From positions 1,620,242 through 1,684,241 of the forward strand of contig NZ_SMFX01000001.1 of NCBI RefSeq assembly GCF_004339085.1: a DNA stretch of 64,000 nucleotides, given 5' to 3'. This stretch comes from Thiogranum longum. Its GTDB lineage: Bacteria > Pseudomonadota > Gammaproteobacteria > DSM-19610. A program made the translations under genes and the position numbers. This document shows positions 26,909 to 36,000 of the stretch, piece after piece. Every line of letters begins with the position of its first letter. Position 1 is the stretch's first letter. The notes beneath the pieces are model-generated. The model did not search any database, was not told the DNA's origin, and saw nothing but the letters and a program-made list of their open reading frames with translations.

Positions 26909-28039
26909 ATGATTCTCATCCTGAAACCCGATATAAATACCAACAGCGAAACCTTCCGTTCGCTGGAGACCTTCCTGGAGAATTTACCGAATATCCGTCA
27001 CCGCGTACACCAGGAGACCGGGGCACAGCAACTACTCACCGAGGTATATCTGGTCGGGGATACCGCTGCGCTGGCGATAGAAGACATGCAGAGTCTGCCG
27101 GGGGTCGAGCGCGTGGTGCGGGTTTCAGAAGAATACAGAGTTTTGGGTCGTCACAAGGATGACAGGCGCCCGACCTGGTTCGACTACAATGGCGTACGCT
27201 TCGGGCAGGATACGCTGCACGTGTTTGCCGGGCTGTGCGCCGTAAATACACGTGAACACGTAGAAGCCATGATGAAGGCACTGCAGTCACACGGACAGGT
27301 ATGTACCCGTATGGGCGCCTACAAGCCACGCACCAGCCCCTACTCTTTCCAGGGCCATGGAAAAGCCTGCCTGCCCTATGTTTTTGAGCTGGCTGGCAAA
27401 TATGGTATCAAGGTGGTCGCCATGGAGATCACGCACGAAGACCATGTCGATGAAATTGTCGAGGCACTGGAGCAGACCGGTAATCCTACTGGCGTCATAC
27501 TGCAGATCGGCACCCGCAACACACAAAATTTCGAACTGCTTAAATCGGTCGGGCGCCAGAAACGCTTCCCTGTACTGCTCAAACGCGGCTTCGGCATTAC
27601 CCTGGAAGAATCATTGAATGCAGCCGAGTACCTGGCCAGTGAAGGAAACCGTAATGTTGTTTTCGCCCTGCGTGGCATGAAAACCAACATGGGCGATCCG
27701 CACCGCAACCTCGTCGACTTCGCCCACGTGCCGGTGGTAAAACGCCTGACGCGCATGCCGGTGTGCATCGATCCCTCACACTCCGTCGGTACCCGCGACA
27801 TGGCGCCTGACGGCATGCTGGACGTCATGCATGTTACGGCGCAGGGCGTTATCGCAGGCGCCAACATGATACTGGTGGATTTTCACCCCGACCCCGCCAG
27901 TGCGCTGGTGGACGGTCCACAGGCACTGACCCTCGACGAGCTGCCCTGGTACCTGGATGATGTGCAAATCGCACGTGAAGCCTACCTCAAACGTCAGCAA
28001 CGCGCAGAAGCAGCCGGCAGCCCCGGAGTGCCGGGATAA
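26909..28039 (+). CDS. DAHP-synthase-like protein (type I beta family) with altered active site
   Basis: 376-aa relative of 3-deoxy-7-phosphoheptulonate synthase. An N-terminal ferredoxin-like regulatory domain (about 1-85) precedes the (beta/alpha)8 barrel, which has YKPRTSPYSFQG (138-149), LLKRGF (223-228) and DPSH (288-291). Metal-ligand positions that look kept are Cys110, His291 and Asp335. Compared with the family as I remember it, GPCSVE reads GLCAVN here, CERG reads ALRG (Leu254), and the metal Glu in IEVHP is Asp324 (VDFHP). It may be a true aromatic-pathway enzyme or a paralog of changed function. It follows aguB by 19 nt. Confidence 0.75.
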   Translation: MILILKPDINTNSETFRSLETFLENLPNIRHRVHQETGAQQLLTEVYLVGDTAALAIEDMQSLPGVERVVRVSEEYRVLGRHKDDRRPTWFDYNGVRFGQDTLHVFAGLCAVNTREHVEAMMKALQSHGQVCTRMGAYKPRTSPYSFQGHGKACLPYVFELAGKYGIKVVAMEITHEDHVDEIVEALEQTGNPTGVILQIGTRNTQNFELLKSVGRQKRFPVLLKRGFGITLEESLNAAEYLASEGNRNVVFALRGMKTNMGDPHRNLVDFAHVPVVKRLTRMPVCIDPSHSVGTRDMAPDGMLDVMHVTAQGVIAGANMILVDFHPDPASALVDGPQALTLDELPWYLDDVQIAREAYLKRQQRAEAAGSPGVPG

Positions 28040-28052
28040 TTCTCGAACAGGT

Positions 28053-28829
28053 CTACCTGACACGTTTCAGGCTGTTGCGGTCAAAGTCACGTTCAGTCAG
28101 ACCGGTTTTGAATATGTAGTTACTCCACGTCAGTCGCGTACTCTTGCCGGTCTGGTGATTTTCCATGAACATGTCGTGGGAGCGCCAGTAACGATCCAGA
28201 AACTGCCGGTAGTCGGTGAATATGAGTGTTTTCAGCAAACTGTTCTTGCGGTCATAGTAGACAATTTTCAGTGGCCGATATTCCGCCTTGTCGACCCACA
28301 CAACCTGGCGCGTATAACCTGAATACTTGTCTACCGGATCTCGCTCTATGACATAGCAGTCCGCACCATCGTATGACTCGTCACGCAGGTATTTGTAGGT
28401 ATATTTTTCCACTTCCTGGGAAGACAGGTCTTCGTAGGCGAATTCGCTGCCCATGAAAGGCCCGGATTTATTGCGCGAGGAAATACGCTTGACGCGCTTC
28501 AGTGCAGGGAGGTACAGCCACTGGTCATCTGGCCCGCTCTTGTGGGTAAAGCTGAGAAAGGCCGTACCCTTCACGTCTGCCGGGCTGTCGAAAATAGTCA
28601 GGCTCTTGTCGCCGTCATTTTCCACTTCAAGTGTCCTGACGCGAATGTCCCGGGTGCTCTCCTCTCCCTGCCGGTTGCGCAGCAGCATACGCATCGAAGC
28701 CGTGGAATCGTGAAACCCTGTATCGCGGCGATCGGCTTCGTTCGCAATCTCCAGGCCTTTCTCTTCGGGTGTCTGTGCCGTCGCGTTAAACGACAGACCC
28801 AGAAGGATCAGTATGCACAGTTTTTTCAT
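28053..28829 (-). CDS. LolA-like outer-membrane lipoprotein-sorting protein (RND partner)
   Basis: 258 aa with a signal peptide (MKKLCILILLGLSFNATAQ) followed by a beta-rich domain of the LolA-like, PF17131 type: SFTHKSGPDDQWLYLPALKRVKRI, GSEFAYEDL and RQVVWVDKAEYRPLK. Such proteins are regularly encoded with MMPL/RND exporters and may carry lipids or lipoproteins across the periplasm. The ATG at 28829 has AAGGTGAG upstream and is preferred over 28847. It overlaps the end of the RND gene by 44 nt. Confidence 0.85.
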   Translation of the reverse strand: MKKLCILILLGLSFNATAQTPEEKGLEIANEADRRDTGFHDSTASMRMLLRNRQGEESTRDIRVRTLEVENDGDKSLTIFDSPADVKGTAFLSFTHKSGPDDQWLYLPALKRVKRISSRNKSGPFMGSEFAYEDLSSQEVEKYTYKYLRDESYDGADCYVIERDPVDKYSGYTRQVVWVDKAEYRPLKIVYYDRKNSLLKTLIFTDYRQFLDRYWRSHDMFMENHQTGKSTRLTWSNYIFKTGLTERDFDRNSLKRVR

Positions 28830-31116
28830 CACTCTCACCTTTATCAAGTGCCATCAGCAAAGTCGGCAACAACAGGAAATCCGCCAGCAAGGCAAAGCCG
28901 ATGGTAATTGCTGTCAACAGTCCCATGCCGGAGTTCAGTTCGAAGGGCGAGTACACCAACACCAGGAAACCTGCCATCAAAACCGCAGAGGTTGTCCATA
29001 GAGCCGTACCCACCGTATGGAAGGCGTAGCGCACGGCGTCCGGAGAAGAAAGTCCTTCCTCACGGCGTGCGCGCAGGTATTTACTGAGGAAATGCACGGT
29101 ATCGTCAACCACGATACCCAACGTCATCCCCGTTACAATAGATAATGCAAGGCCCACCTGACCTACCAGCAGGCCCCACAGACCAAATGCCATTCCGGCT
29201 GGCACCAGGTTGGGAATGATACTGATCAACCCGATACGCACCGAGCGCAATGCGAAAATCAGCACGAACGAAATAAGCACCAGGGCTACTGTAGTGCCCA
29301 CCAGCATACTGTGAATATTGCGCTTGCCGATATGTGAAAACATAACCGCCGGACTGGCACCGTGCGCCTGCATCGACGCCGGTGCATTCGCCTCAAGCCA
29401 TTGCTGTGCACGTGCTTCCAGCGCAATCGTCTGGTTACTGGAAAGACTCCCCAGCGACACATCCAGCTTGGTGGCAGATTTGTCGATATTGATCTGGTTG
29501 TTCAGGTCCAGCCCGTAGGGTAATGACATTTCATAAAGCAACAGGTACTGCGCGGCCAGTTCGCGCTGGTCTGGCAGGCGGTACCAGGCAGGATCATCAC
29601 CGTGCAGGTTCTTGTTGAGCCGCTTCATGGTGTCAGATAGCGTGCTGACATGTTTGACTTCCGGCTGCTCACGGTACCAGTTGGCAAACTCATCCAGTTT
29701 GCGCAGGTAGGCCGGCTCACTGATTCCTCCCGGCTCACCCGCACCCAGTGAGTAGGAAATACTGTATAGACCGGTCAGGTGATCCGTTACGTAGTCGGTA
29801 TCAACACGGAACGGAACACGCTCATCAAAGTACTTGACGAATTCATCGTTAAGCTCATTGCGCGGAACAAAGGAAATCAGGCCTGTTACCAGCACAGCCA
29901 TGAACAGCAATACGGACTTGCGGCGCTCAACGACGAGGTTCGCCAGTGCATCCATAATGGGTGCTGAACGTCCGGGCCCGCTTCGATGCCTGACCGGCAA
30001 CAACAACATCAATGCAGGAAGCAAGGCCATACTGTACAGGAAGGATGCCACCACACCGATGGCAACTACATTACCCAGGTCACGAAATGGTGGTGCATCC
30101 GAGAAGTTCATCGACATAAAGCCGATAGCGGTCGTGAGGGAGGTAATCATGATCGGCTGCAAGTTTATACGCAGGCTCTCCAGCATGGCATCACGTTGCG
30201 ATTCACCTCCCCGAACTTTCTGCAGGAAGGTCACAAGAAAATGAACGCTGTTCGCCACTGCCAGTGTCATGATCATGGTGGGAGCACTCGCCATAGGCGG
30301 TGTTATATGAATACCCAGCCAGCCTGCAAGCCCCATGGCGGTAATAATCGACAGTATGATCACAAGCAATGTTGCAAATGTCGCCGCCAGGGAGCGCAAT
30401 AACAGCAACAGCACAAGCACGATGACGGCGAACATAATCGGCACCAGCGTCTTCATGTCGCTGAGTGCCATTTCCGAGAATGCGTTATTCAGCAGTACGA
30501 CACCGGTCAGGTGAACCTCCAGTTCCGGATATTGCTCCAGGAGCCGGGTCGCCAGGTTGCGGCTGAAAGCGACAACCTCCGGCACTTCCTTTTCAGGGTT
30601 TACGCCGGGCAACTGGACAGTGACATTGACTCCCGTAGTGCGCGAATCCGGTGCAATCAGGCGATTCACCAACAAAGGTTCGGTCGTTGCAATACCGCGT
30701 ATCTTTTCCAGTTCGTCGGCATCAAGGCTGGACGGATCCGGCACCAGGTCCTCTACAACCAGGTCATCAGCTTCCGCGTAGGTGTGCTGGAAGTTGGTCA
30801 CCGAATCGACGCGGATTGAATAGGGAATCTGCCAGGATGCCTCGGTCAGCCAGCGAATGGCTTCGAGCGTATCGGGTGTAAACACATCGCCATTGGCTGG
30901 CGAAATCGCGAACAGGACATTATCCGACTTGGTATAGACATTCTGCAGGTGCTCGAATGCCAGCAGTTGCGGGTTTTCTTTGCTGAAGAAAATCCGGTAG
31001 TCATTGGAAAACTCGAGATGGCGCGCACCGCTGGCGGCAAGAAATGCAAAAACAATTGCACACAAAAATGCGCTCCATCGCCAGCGAACCAATTGGCTCG
31101 CGAATAACCTCACCAT
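28786..31116 (-). CDS. MMPL/RND-family exporter (HAE-3-like)
   Basis: 776-aa inner-membrane transporter with two repeats, each one helix plus a large periplasmic loop plus a five-helix bundle. The first bundle is at about 215-370 (sterol-sensing-like), the second at about 600-760. The conserved GMTLGIVVDDTVHFLSKY motif lies in the second bundle. No membrane-fusion protein or outer-membrane channel is encoded, so it is more like the lipid/hopanoid/pigment exporters that pair with LolA-like proteins than the AcrB drug pumps. It is co-transcribed with the TetR gene upstream and the LolA-like gene downstream. Confidence 0.88.
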   Translation of the reverse strand: MVRLFASQLVRWRWSAFLCAIVFAFLAASGARHLEFSNDYRIFFSKENPQLLAFEHLQNVYTKSDNVLFAISPANGDVFTPDTLEAIRWLTEASWQIPYSIRVDSVTNFQHTYAEADDLVVEDLVPDPSSLDADELEKIRGIATTEPLLVNRLIAPDSRTTGVNVTVQLPGVNPEKEVPEVVAFSRNLATRLLEQYPELEVHLTGVVLLNNAFSEMALSDMKTLVPIMFAVIVLVLLLLLRSLAATFATLLVIILSIITAMGLAGWLGIHITPPMASAPTMIMTLAVANSVHFLVTFLQKVRGGESQRDAMLESLRINLQPIMITSLTTAIGFMSMNFSDAPPFRDLGNVVAIGVVASFLYSMALLPALMLLLPVRHRSGPGRSAPIMDALANLVVERRKSVLLFMAVLVTGLISFVPRNELNDEFVKYFDERVPFRVDTDYVTDHLTGLYSISYSLGAGEPGGISEPAYLRKLDEFANWYREQPEVKHVSTLSDTMKRLNKNLHGDDPAWYRLPDQRELAAQYLLLYEMSLPYGLDLNNQINIDKSATKLDVSLGSLSSNQTIALEARAQQWLEANAPASMQAHGASPAVMFSHIGKRNIHSMLVGTTVALVLISFVLIFALRSVRIGLISIIPNLVPAGMAFGLWGLLVGQVGLALSIVTGMTLGIVVDDTVHFLSKYLRARREEGLSSPDAVRYAFHTVGTALWTTSAVLMAGFLVLVYSPFELNSGMGLLTAITIGFALLADFLLLPTLLMALDKGESDEKTVHTDPSGSVV

Positions 31117-31136
31117 CTGGATTCCTTGTTATTGTT

Positions 31137-31763
31137 TCAGCACGTTTTCAGCGACAGAAGAAACTGTATCAACCCCCGGTTACAGGTTCTCAAACGATCC
31201 TTGCTTTGCGCACTTTTTGCAAGCCCGATACAACCTTCCAGCGCAGCCATCACAAAGGTGGCGATTTCTTCACAATCACAGTCTGCGCTGATTTCCCCCT
31301 GTTGCTGCGCCTTTTCCAGCGCCTCCTGTGTCGCACCGTGCCACGCCTCGAACAACCGATCCAGGCGCAGGCGGAACCCCTCGTCCAGTGGAGACATTTC
31401 CTGGGCAAGATTGTTCAATGGACAACCGTACTGAATCATTTCCGGTGGCTTGTTATCCGGTAATTGCTCAATCACGTCAATCAGTGCCTGGAAACTGTCT
31501 TCAGCGCCTCGCAACGGCTGGATCCACATCGCCTGCATGGTCTGCTGGATGACTTCATCGACAACAGCATAGCCAAGTGACTGTTTATTAGGGAAATGAT
31601 GGTATAGCGCACCTTTCGTCAATGACGTGGCTGCAAGCACCTCATCCAGGCGCATACCCTGGAAACCATTTCGATAGATTTCCATAAATGCAGCTTCAAG
31701 TATCCGCTGTCGTGTCTGATCCGGGTTTCTGGGCGCCCGGGCCGCGCTATCTGCCTGTTGCAT
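31137..31763 (-). CDS. TetR/AcrR-family transcriptional regulator
   Basis: 208 aa. The DNA-binding helix-turn-helix lies at about residues 30-65 (LDEVLAATSLTKGALYHHFPNKQSL), and a helical ligand-binding domain with five cysteines follows. It is the first gene of the RND operon and is divergent from the DsrE-like operon. The imperfect palindrome at 31824-31841 is a good candidate operator, which would let it control both directions. A ribosome-binding site (AGGAAGGTGAG) precedes the ATG. Confidence 0.9.
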   Translation of the reverse strand: MQQADSAARAPRNPDQTRQRILEAAFMEIYRNGFQGMRLDEVLAATSLTKGALYHHFPNKQSLGYAVVDEVIQQTMQAMWIQPLRGAEDSFQALIDVIEQLPDNKPPEMIQYGCPLNNLAQEMSPLDEGFRLRLDRLFEAWHGATQEALEKAQQQGEISADCDCEEIATFVMAALEGCIGLAKSAQSKDRLRTCNRGLIQFLLSLKTC

Positions 31764-31820
31764 GACTCACCTTCCTGTCGCCCTCACTGACATTATTCGG
31801 GAACTTGTAATGGAAAGCTA

Positions 31821-31850
31821 TTGACAAACCATCTGGTCGGTACGTATTCT
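31821..31850 (+). promoter_or_regulatory. Promoter with overlapping TetR-type operator
   Basis: TTGACA (31821-31826), an 18-bp spacer and TATTCT (31845-31850) form a strong promoter for the gene at 31914. Within the spacer, ACAAACCATCTGGTCGGT (31824-31841) is an imperfect palindrome centred on ACCA-TC-TGGT, the size and style of TetR operators. Binding there would block RNA polymerase. Repression by the neighbouring TetR protein is inferred. Confidence 0.65.
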
Positions 31851-31913
31851 AGCAACTAATACATATCGGGACAATACCGGAATCCAACGAAATCCAGCAG
31901 GAGCTCGAAGGTT

Positions 31914-32366
31914 ATGACAGCAACAACGCTTGGCATCAGTATTGGAGAGGCCATACCGGATCGGCGTCTTTCATCCAATGCCTATTCAGGAACCCTGCAG
32001 CTGAAAGGCAAGCGGGTTCGCATAGACATCAGCGAAAGTGCCACCCAGGCACTTTCTGACCGCGATGAACCTCTACTGGTCGAGCTCGAGCTGTATTTCA
32101 GCTGCCTGGTACGTAAACAGATTCGGTTTACCGCCCTTCAGCAAGAGCCCGGGAGGGACAGTGACTGCACACGCGTTATGGAAGGTCTGTATGCCAGTTT
32201 CCGTACCGTCACCACCGCACATTGCCGTATTGACGAAACCGACGGTAAACCGCCAGTGGAAACCCTGCCGGTGAAAAAACCCGATCTGTTTGTTCCGGAC
32301 TGGCTGAAACTCGATTTTCGCGCCGGTCGCTGGCTTGGCGAATATGGATTCAAGAATGATCTTTGA
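31914..32366 (+). CDS. Unknown protein, 150 aa, first gene of the DsrE-like operon
   Basis: No family recognised. The protein is soluble with no signal peptide. It opens with a beta-rich region (YSGTLQLKGKRVRIDISE), has a central segment with two cysteines (FSCLVRKQ, DSDCTRV) and a third in TAHCRID, and ends in a Pro/Lys-rich stretch and RAGRWLGEYGF. The start has GAAGG directly upstream. It is transcribed from the TTGACA promoter ahead of the DsrE-like gene, 27 nt away, so the pair likely acts together. Confidence 0.7.
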   Translation: MTATTLGISIGEAIPDRRLSSNAYSGTLQLKGKRVRIDISESATQALSDRDEPLLVELELYFSCLVRKQIRFTALQQEPGRDSDCTRVMEGLYASFRTVTTAHCRIDETDGKPPVETLPVKKPDLFVPDWLKLDFRAGRWLGEYGFKNDL

Positions 32367-32393
32367 CCCCTTAACCCTGATGGGAGGTTCACT

Positions 32394-32999
32394 ATGAGCA
32401 CCGATGTAAGCAATACCGAGATGGATCAATGGCTCGACAAGAAACTGGATGAGCTGCTACCCGGCAAACTGAAAAGTATCGATGAAACCAAAACCCCCTC
32501 CATGGCCATGATCGCCACCAAGGGCACCCTGGACTGGGCCTATCCACCCTTTATCCTGGCGTCAACCTCCTCTGCCCTCGGCTGGGATACTTCGATTTTC
32601 TTCACCTTCTATGGCCTGCTGCTGCTCAAAAAAGACCTGAGTGACGCCATGGTCAGCCCGCTGGGCAACCCGGCCATGCCGATGAAAATGCCGTTCGGTC
32701 CCAAGTGGTTCCAGGACTTCGACTGGCCGATGCCCAACCTGCTCATGGCAGGTGTCCCCGGGTTCGAAAAGGTCGCCACCGGACTGATGAAGAAAACATT
32801 CAAGAACAAGGGAGTAGCAACAGTGGAAGAGTTGCGTGAACTCTGTCTTGAAGCTGATGTCAAAATGGTTGCTTGCCAGATGACGGTGGACGTATTCGGA
32901 TTTGACCAGAGCGAGTTTATTCCGGAAGTGACCGACTATGTCGGAGCGACGTACTTCCTTCCGGTGGCCAAGGATGCCGATGTCTGCCTGTTTATTTGA
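32394..32999 (+). CDS. DsrE/DsrE2-like sulfur-carrier family protein
   Basis: 201 aa. The DsrE-family core (MAMIATKGTLDWAYPPFILASTS, then FFTFYGLLLL) is followed by a C-x9-C pair at Cys151 and Cys161 in ELCLEADVKMVACQ, the arrangement typical of DsrE2 proteins that pass persulfide sulfur between TusA and rhodaneses in sulfur oxidisers. No tusA, rhodanese or hdr gene is next to it. A good ribosome-binding site (GGGAGG) precedes the ATG. A strong terminator follows at 33024, closing the two-gene operon. Confidence 0.82.
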   Translation: MSTDVSNTEMDQWLDKKLDELLPGKLKSIDETKTPSMAMIATKGTLDWAYPPFILASTSSALGWDTSIFFTFYGLLLLKKDLSDAMVSPLGNPAMPMKMPFGPKWFQDFDWPMPNLLMAGVPGFEKVATGLMKKTFKNKGVATVEELRELCLEADVKMVACQMTVDVFGFDQSEFIPEVTDYVGATYFLPVAKDADVCLFI

Positions 33000-33023
33000 A
33001 ACGTTTTCATAGTCCCTCCTTCG

Positions 33024-33050
33024 ACCGGCGTTCTGCGCCGGTTTTTTTTG
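33024..33050 (+). terminator. Rho-independent terminator of the DsrE-like operon
   Basis: ACCGGCG (33024-33030) pairs with CGCCGGT (33036-33042) around a 5-nt loop, followed directly by TTTTTTT. It ends the 31914-32999 transcript and shows that the in-frame upstream extension of mfd to 33048 is not its start. Confidence 0.92.
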
Positions 33051-33095
33051 TCCGGTTATGCGAGAATACACGGCTTTGCCGCACACCAGATTGTT

Positions 33096-36000
33096 ATGTC
33101 ACAGGCCGCCAGCCAAACAACATCCGATGCCGATCAGGCAGACCCCTTACACCCGTGTCTGCCGGAGGCGCGTCAACGCGTAATCTGGTCCCGCATGTAT
33201 GGCGACAGCCTGCCGCTGATCCTGGCCGGTGCCGCACAGCAACACGAAGGACTGCTACTGGTCATCACCCCGGACAGCCAGAGTGCAGAACAGCTACAGT
33301 CACAACTGCGTTTCTTTTGTGATGATGCATCGCTGGATATCCTGTGTTTTCCTGACTGGGAAACCTTGCCCTATGATGCGTTTTCACCGCACCAGGACAT
33401 TATCTCCGAACGGCTCGAAACCCTGTGTCGCCTGCCTGAGCTGAAGCGTGGCGTGCTACTGGTACCGGTGGCCACACTGCTGCAGCGGCTGCCACCGAAA
33501 AGTTTCCTGGACCAGTACAGCCTGGTACTCGATCGTGGCGATACACTTGACCTCGACGCCATGCGCAAACGACTCGAAACCGCCGGATACCGTTGCGTGG
33601 AACAGGTCATGGAGCATGGCGAATTTGCCGTGCGCGGCGCCCTGCTGGACCTGTTTCCCATGGGCAGCGCGACACCGTTCCGCATCGATCTGTTCGATAA
33701 TGAAATCGAGTCCATCCGTACCTTTGACCCGGAAACACAACGCTCCATCGACAAGGTACAACAGGTACGCCTGTTACCGGCACGTGAATTCCCGGTCGAC
33801 GAGGCGGCCATCAGACGCTTCCGCCAGAACTGGCGGGACCTGTTTGAAGGCGACCCGCAACGTGCGCTGATCTACCGCGACGTCAGTAATAACGTTATCC
33901 CTGGAGGCATCGAGTATTACCTGCCGCTGTTCGTCGAGGAAAGTGCCACGCTGTTCGACTACCTGCCGGGCGACTGTTTCCTGGTAGAAAGCGAGGATGC
34001 TCATGCGGCGATTGATGAGTTCCGGCAGGAAGTCGAGGAGCGCTTCGAATCCCTTCGACACGATATTGAACGGCCACTGCTGCCACCGGATCGTCTCTAC
34101 CTGTCTGACGATGAAATGCGTCGTGCGCTCGATAACAGCGCGCGTATCGAGCTGCAGCGTGCGGAAGCACTGGACCTGCACGGCAAAACACTCCCGGGGG
34201 GCGCATCGGCACAGACAACTCATCTCAATTATGCGACCCGCGCGCTGCCCGATTTGCAAATCAAGGTGCGCACGGAACACCCGGCGGCCGCATTGCAGAA
34301 TTTCATCGCCGGCTTCCCGGGACGTGTACTGGTTTGCGCCGAATCGGCTGGCCGACGCGAAACCCTGCAGGGGCAGCTACGTGAATTTGGCCTGCGGGCG
34401 CAGACGGTTGCTGGCTGGCACGCATTTCTTGAAAGTGACCTTGATCTCGGTATCACGGTTGCACCCCTCGAAAAAGGCGCGTGGTTAGCCGGTGAAAATC
34501 CGGTCGTCCTGATTACCGAGGCCCGCCTGTTTGGTGAGCGCGCCCTGCAACAGCAACAGCGCAGGAAACCGAAACGCGATGCCGAAGCCATTGTCCGCAA
34601 CCTCACCGACCTGAATATCGGTGCTCCGGTGGTACACGAAGACCACGGTGTCGGTCGCTATATCGGTCTGCAGAAACTGACCGTCGGTGGCCGCGAGTCC
34701 GAATTTCTCACACTCGAATATGCCGGTAACGATAAACTCTATGTCCCGGTTGCCTCACTGCATCTGATCAGCCGCTACACCGGTTCCAGCCCGGAAAGCG
34801 CACCACTGCATCGGCTTGGCAGCGACCAGTGGGAAAAAGCCCGCAAGCGTGCTGCTCAGCGAGTGTGTGATGTCGCCGCCGAACTGCTCGACATCTATGC
34901 ACGCCGTGCCGCTCGCCAGGGTTATACCTTCCCGTTCGATGCCGATGAATACCGCGCCTTCGCCAGCACCTTCCCGTTCGAGGAAACGCCCGACCAGGCC
35001 AGTGCTATCGAAGCCGTTATTGCCGACATGACCGGCCCGCAGCCGATGGATCGTGTGGTGTGTGGTGATGTCGGGTTCGGAAAGACCGAAGTCGCCATGC
35101 GTGCCGCATTCGTCGCTGCACAGGCCGGACGCCAGGTGGCTGTGCTGGTGCCGACCACCCTGCTCGCCCAGCAGCACTACCAGAACTTTGCCGACCGCTT
35201 TGCCGACTGGCCTATCCGGGTCGATGTGCTGTCGCGCTTCCGCAGTAAAAAACAGCAGGACGACATCCTGCAGCGTTATGCAAACGGCGCACTGGATATA
35301 TTGATTGGCACACACAAGATTCTGCAGGGTGACGTCAAACCGAAAAATCTTGGCCTGGTCATTATCGACGAAGAACACCGCTTTGGCGTGCGCCAGAAGG
35401 AAATACTCAAGGCACTGCGGACCGAGGTCGACCTGCTCACGTTAACCGCCACACCGATACCACGCACACTGAATATGTCCCTGTCCGGCCTGCGCGACCT
35501 GTCCATCATCGCCACGCCACCGGCACAACGACTGACCATCAAGACCTTTATCACGGAATGGAACAAGGCCACCATCCGTGAGGCCTGCCTGCGCGAAATC
35601 AAGCGCGGCGGCCAGGTTTACTTCCTGCACAACGAAGTCGACAACATCGAAATCATCGCCCGTGAACTGCGCGAACTGATGCCGGAAGCCACCCTGGAAG
35701 TCGGTCATGGCCAGATGCGCGAGCGTGAACTGGAGCAGGTAATGCTGGACTTCTACCACCGTCGCTTCAATATCCTGCTGTGCACCACCATCATTGAAAG
35801 CGGTATCGATGTACCCAGTGCCAACACCATTCTGATCAACCGCGCCGACAAACTCGGGCTTGCCCAGTTACACCAGCTACGCGGTCGCGTCGGACGATCT
35901 CATCACCGCGCCTATGCCTACATGGTGGTGCCACCACGCAAGGCCATGAGTGACGATGCCATTAAACGCATCGAGGCCATTGAATCGCTGGAAGACCTGG

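Noticed and set aside
33048-33095. Upstream start for mfd
   Set aside because: Lies in the U-run of the terminator that closes the preceding operon.
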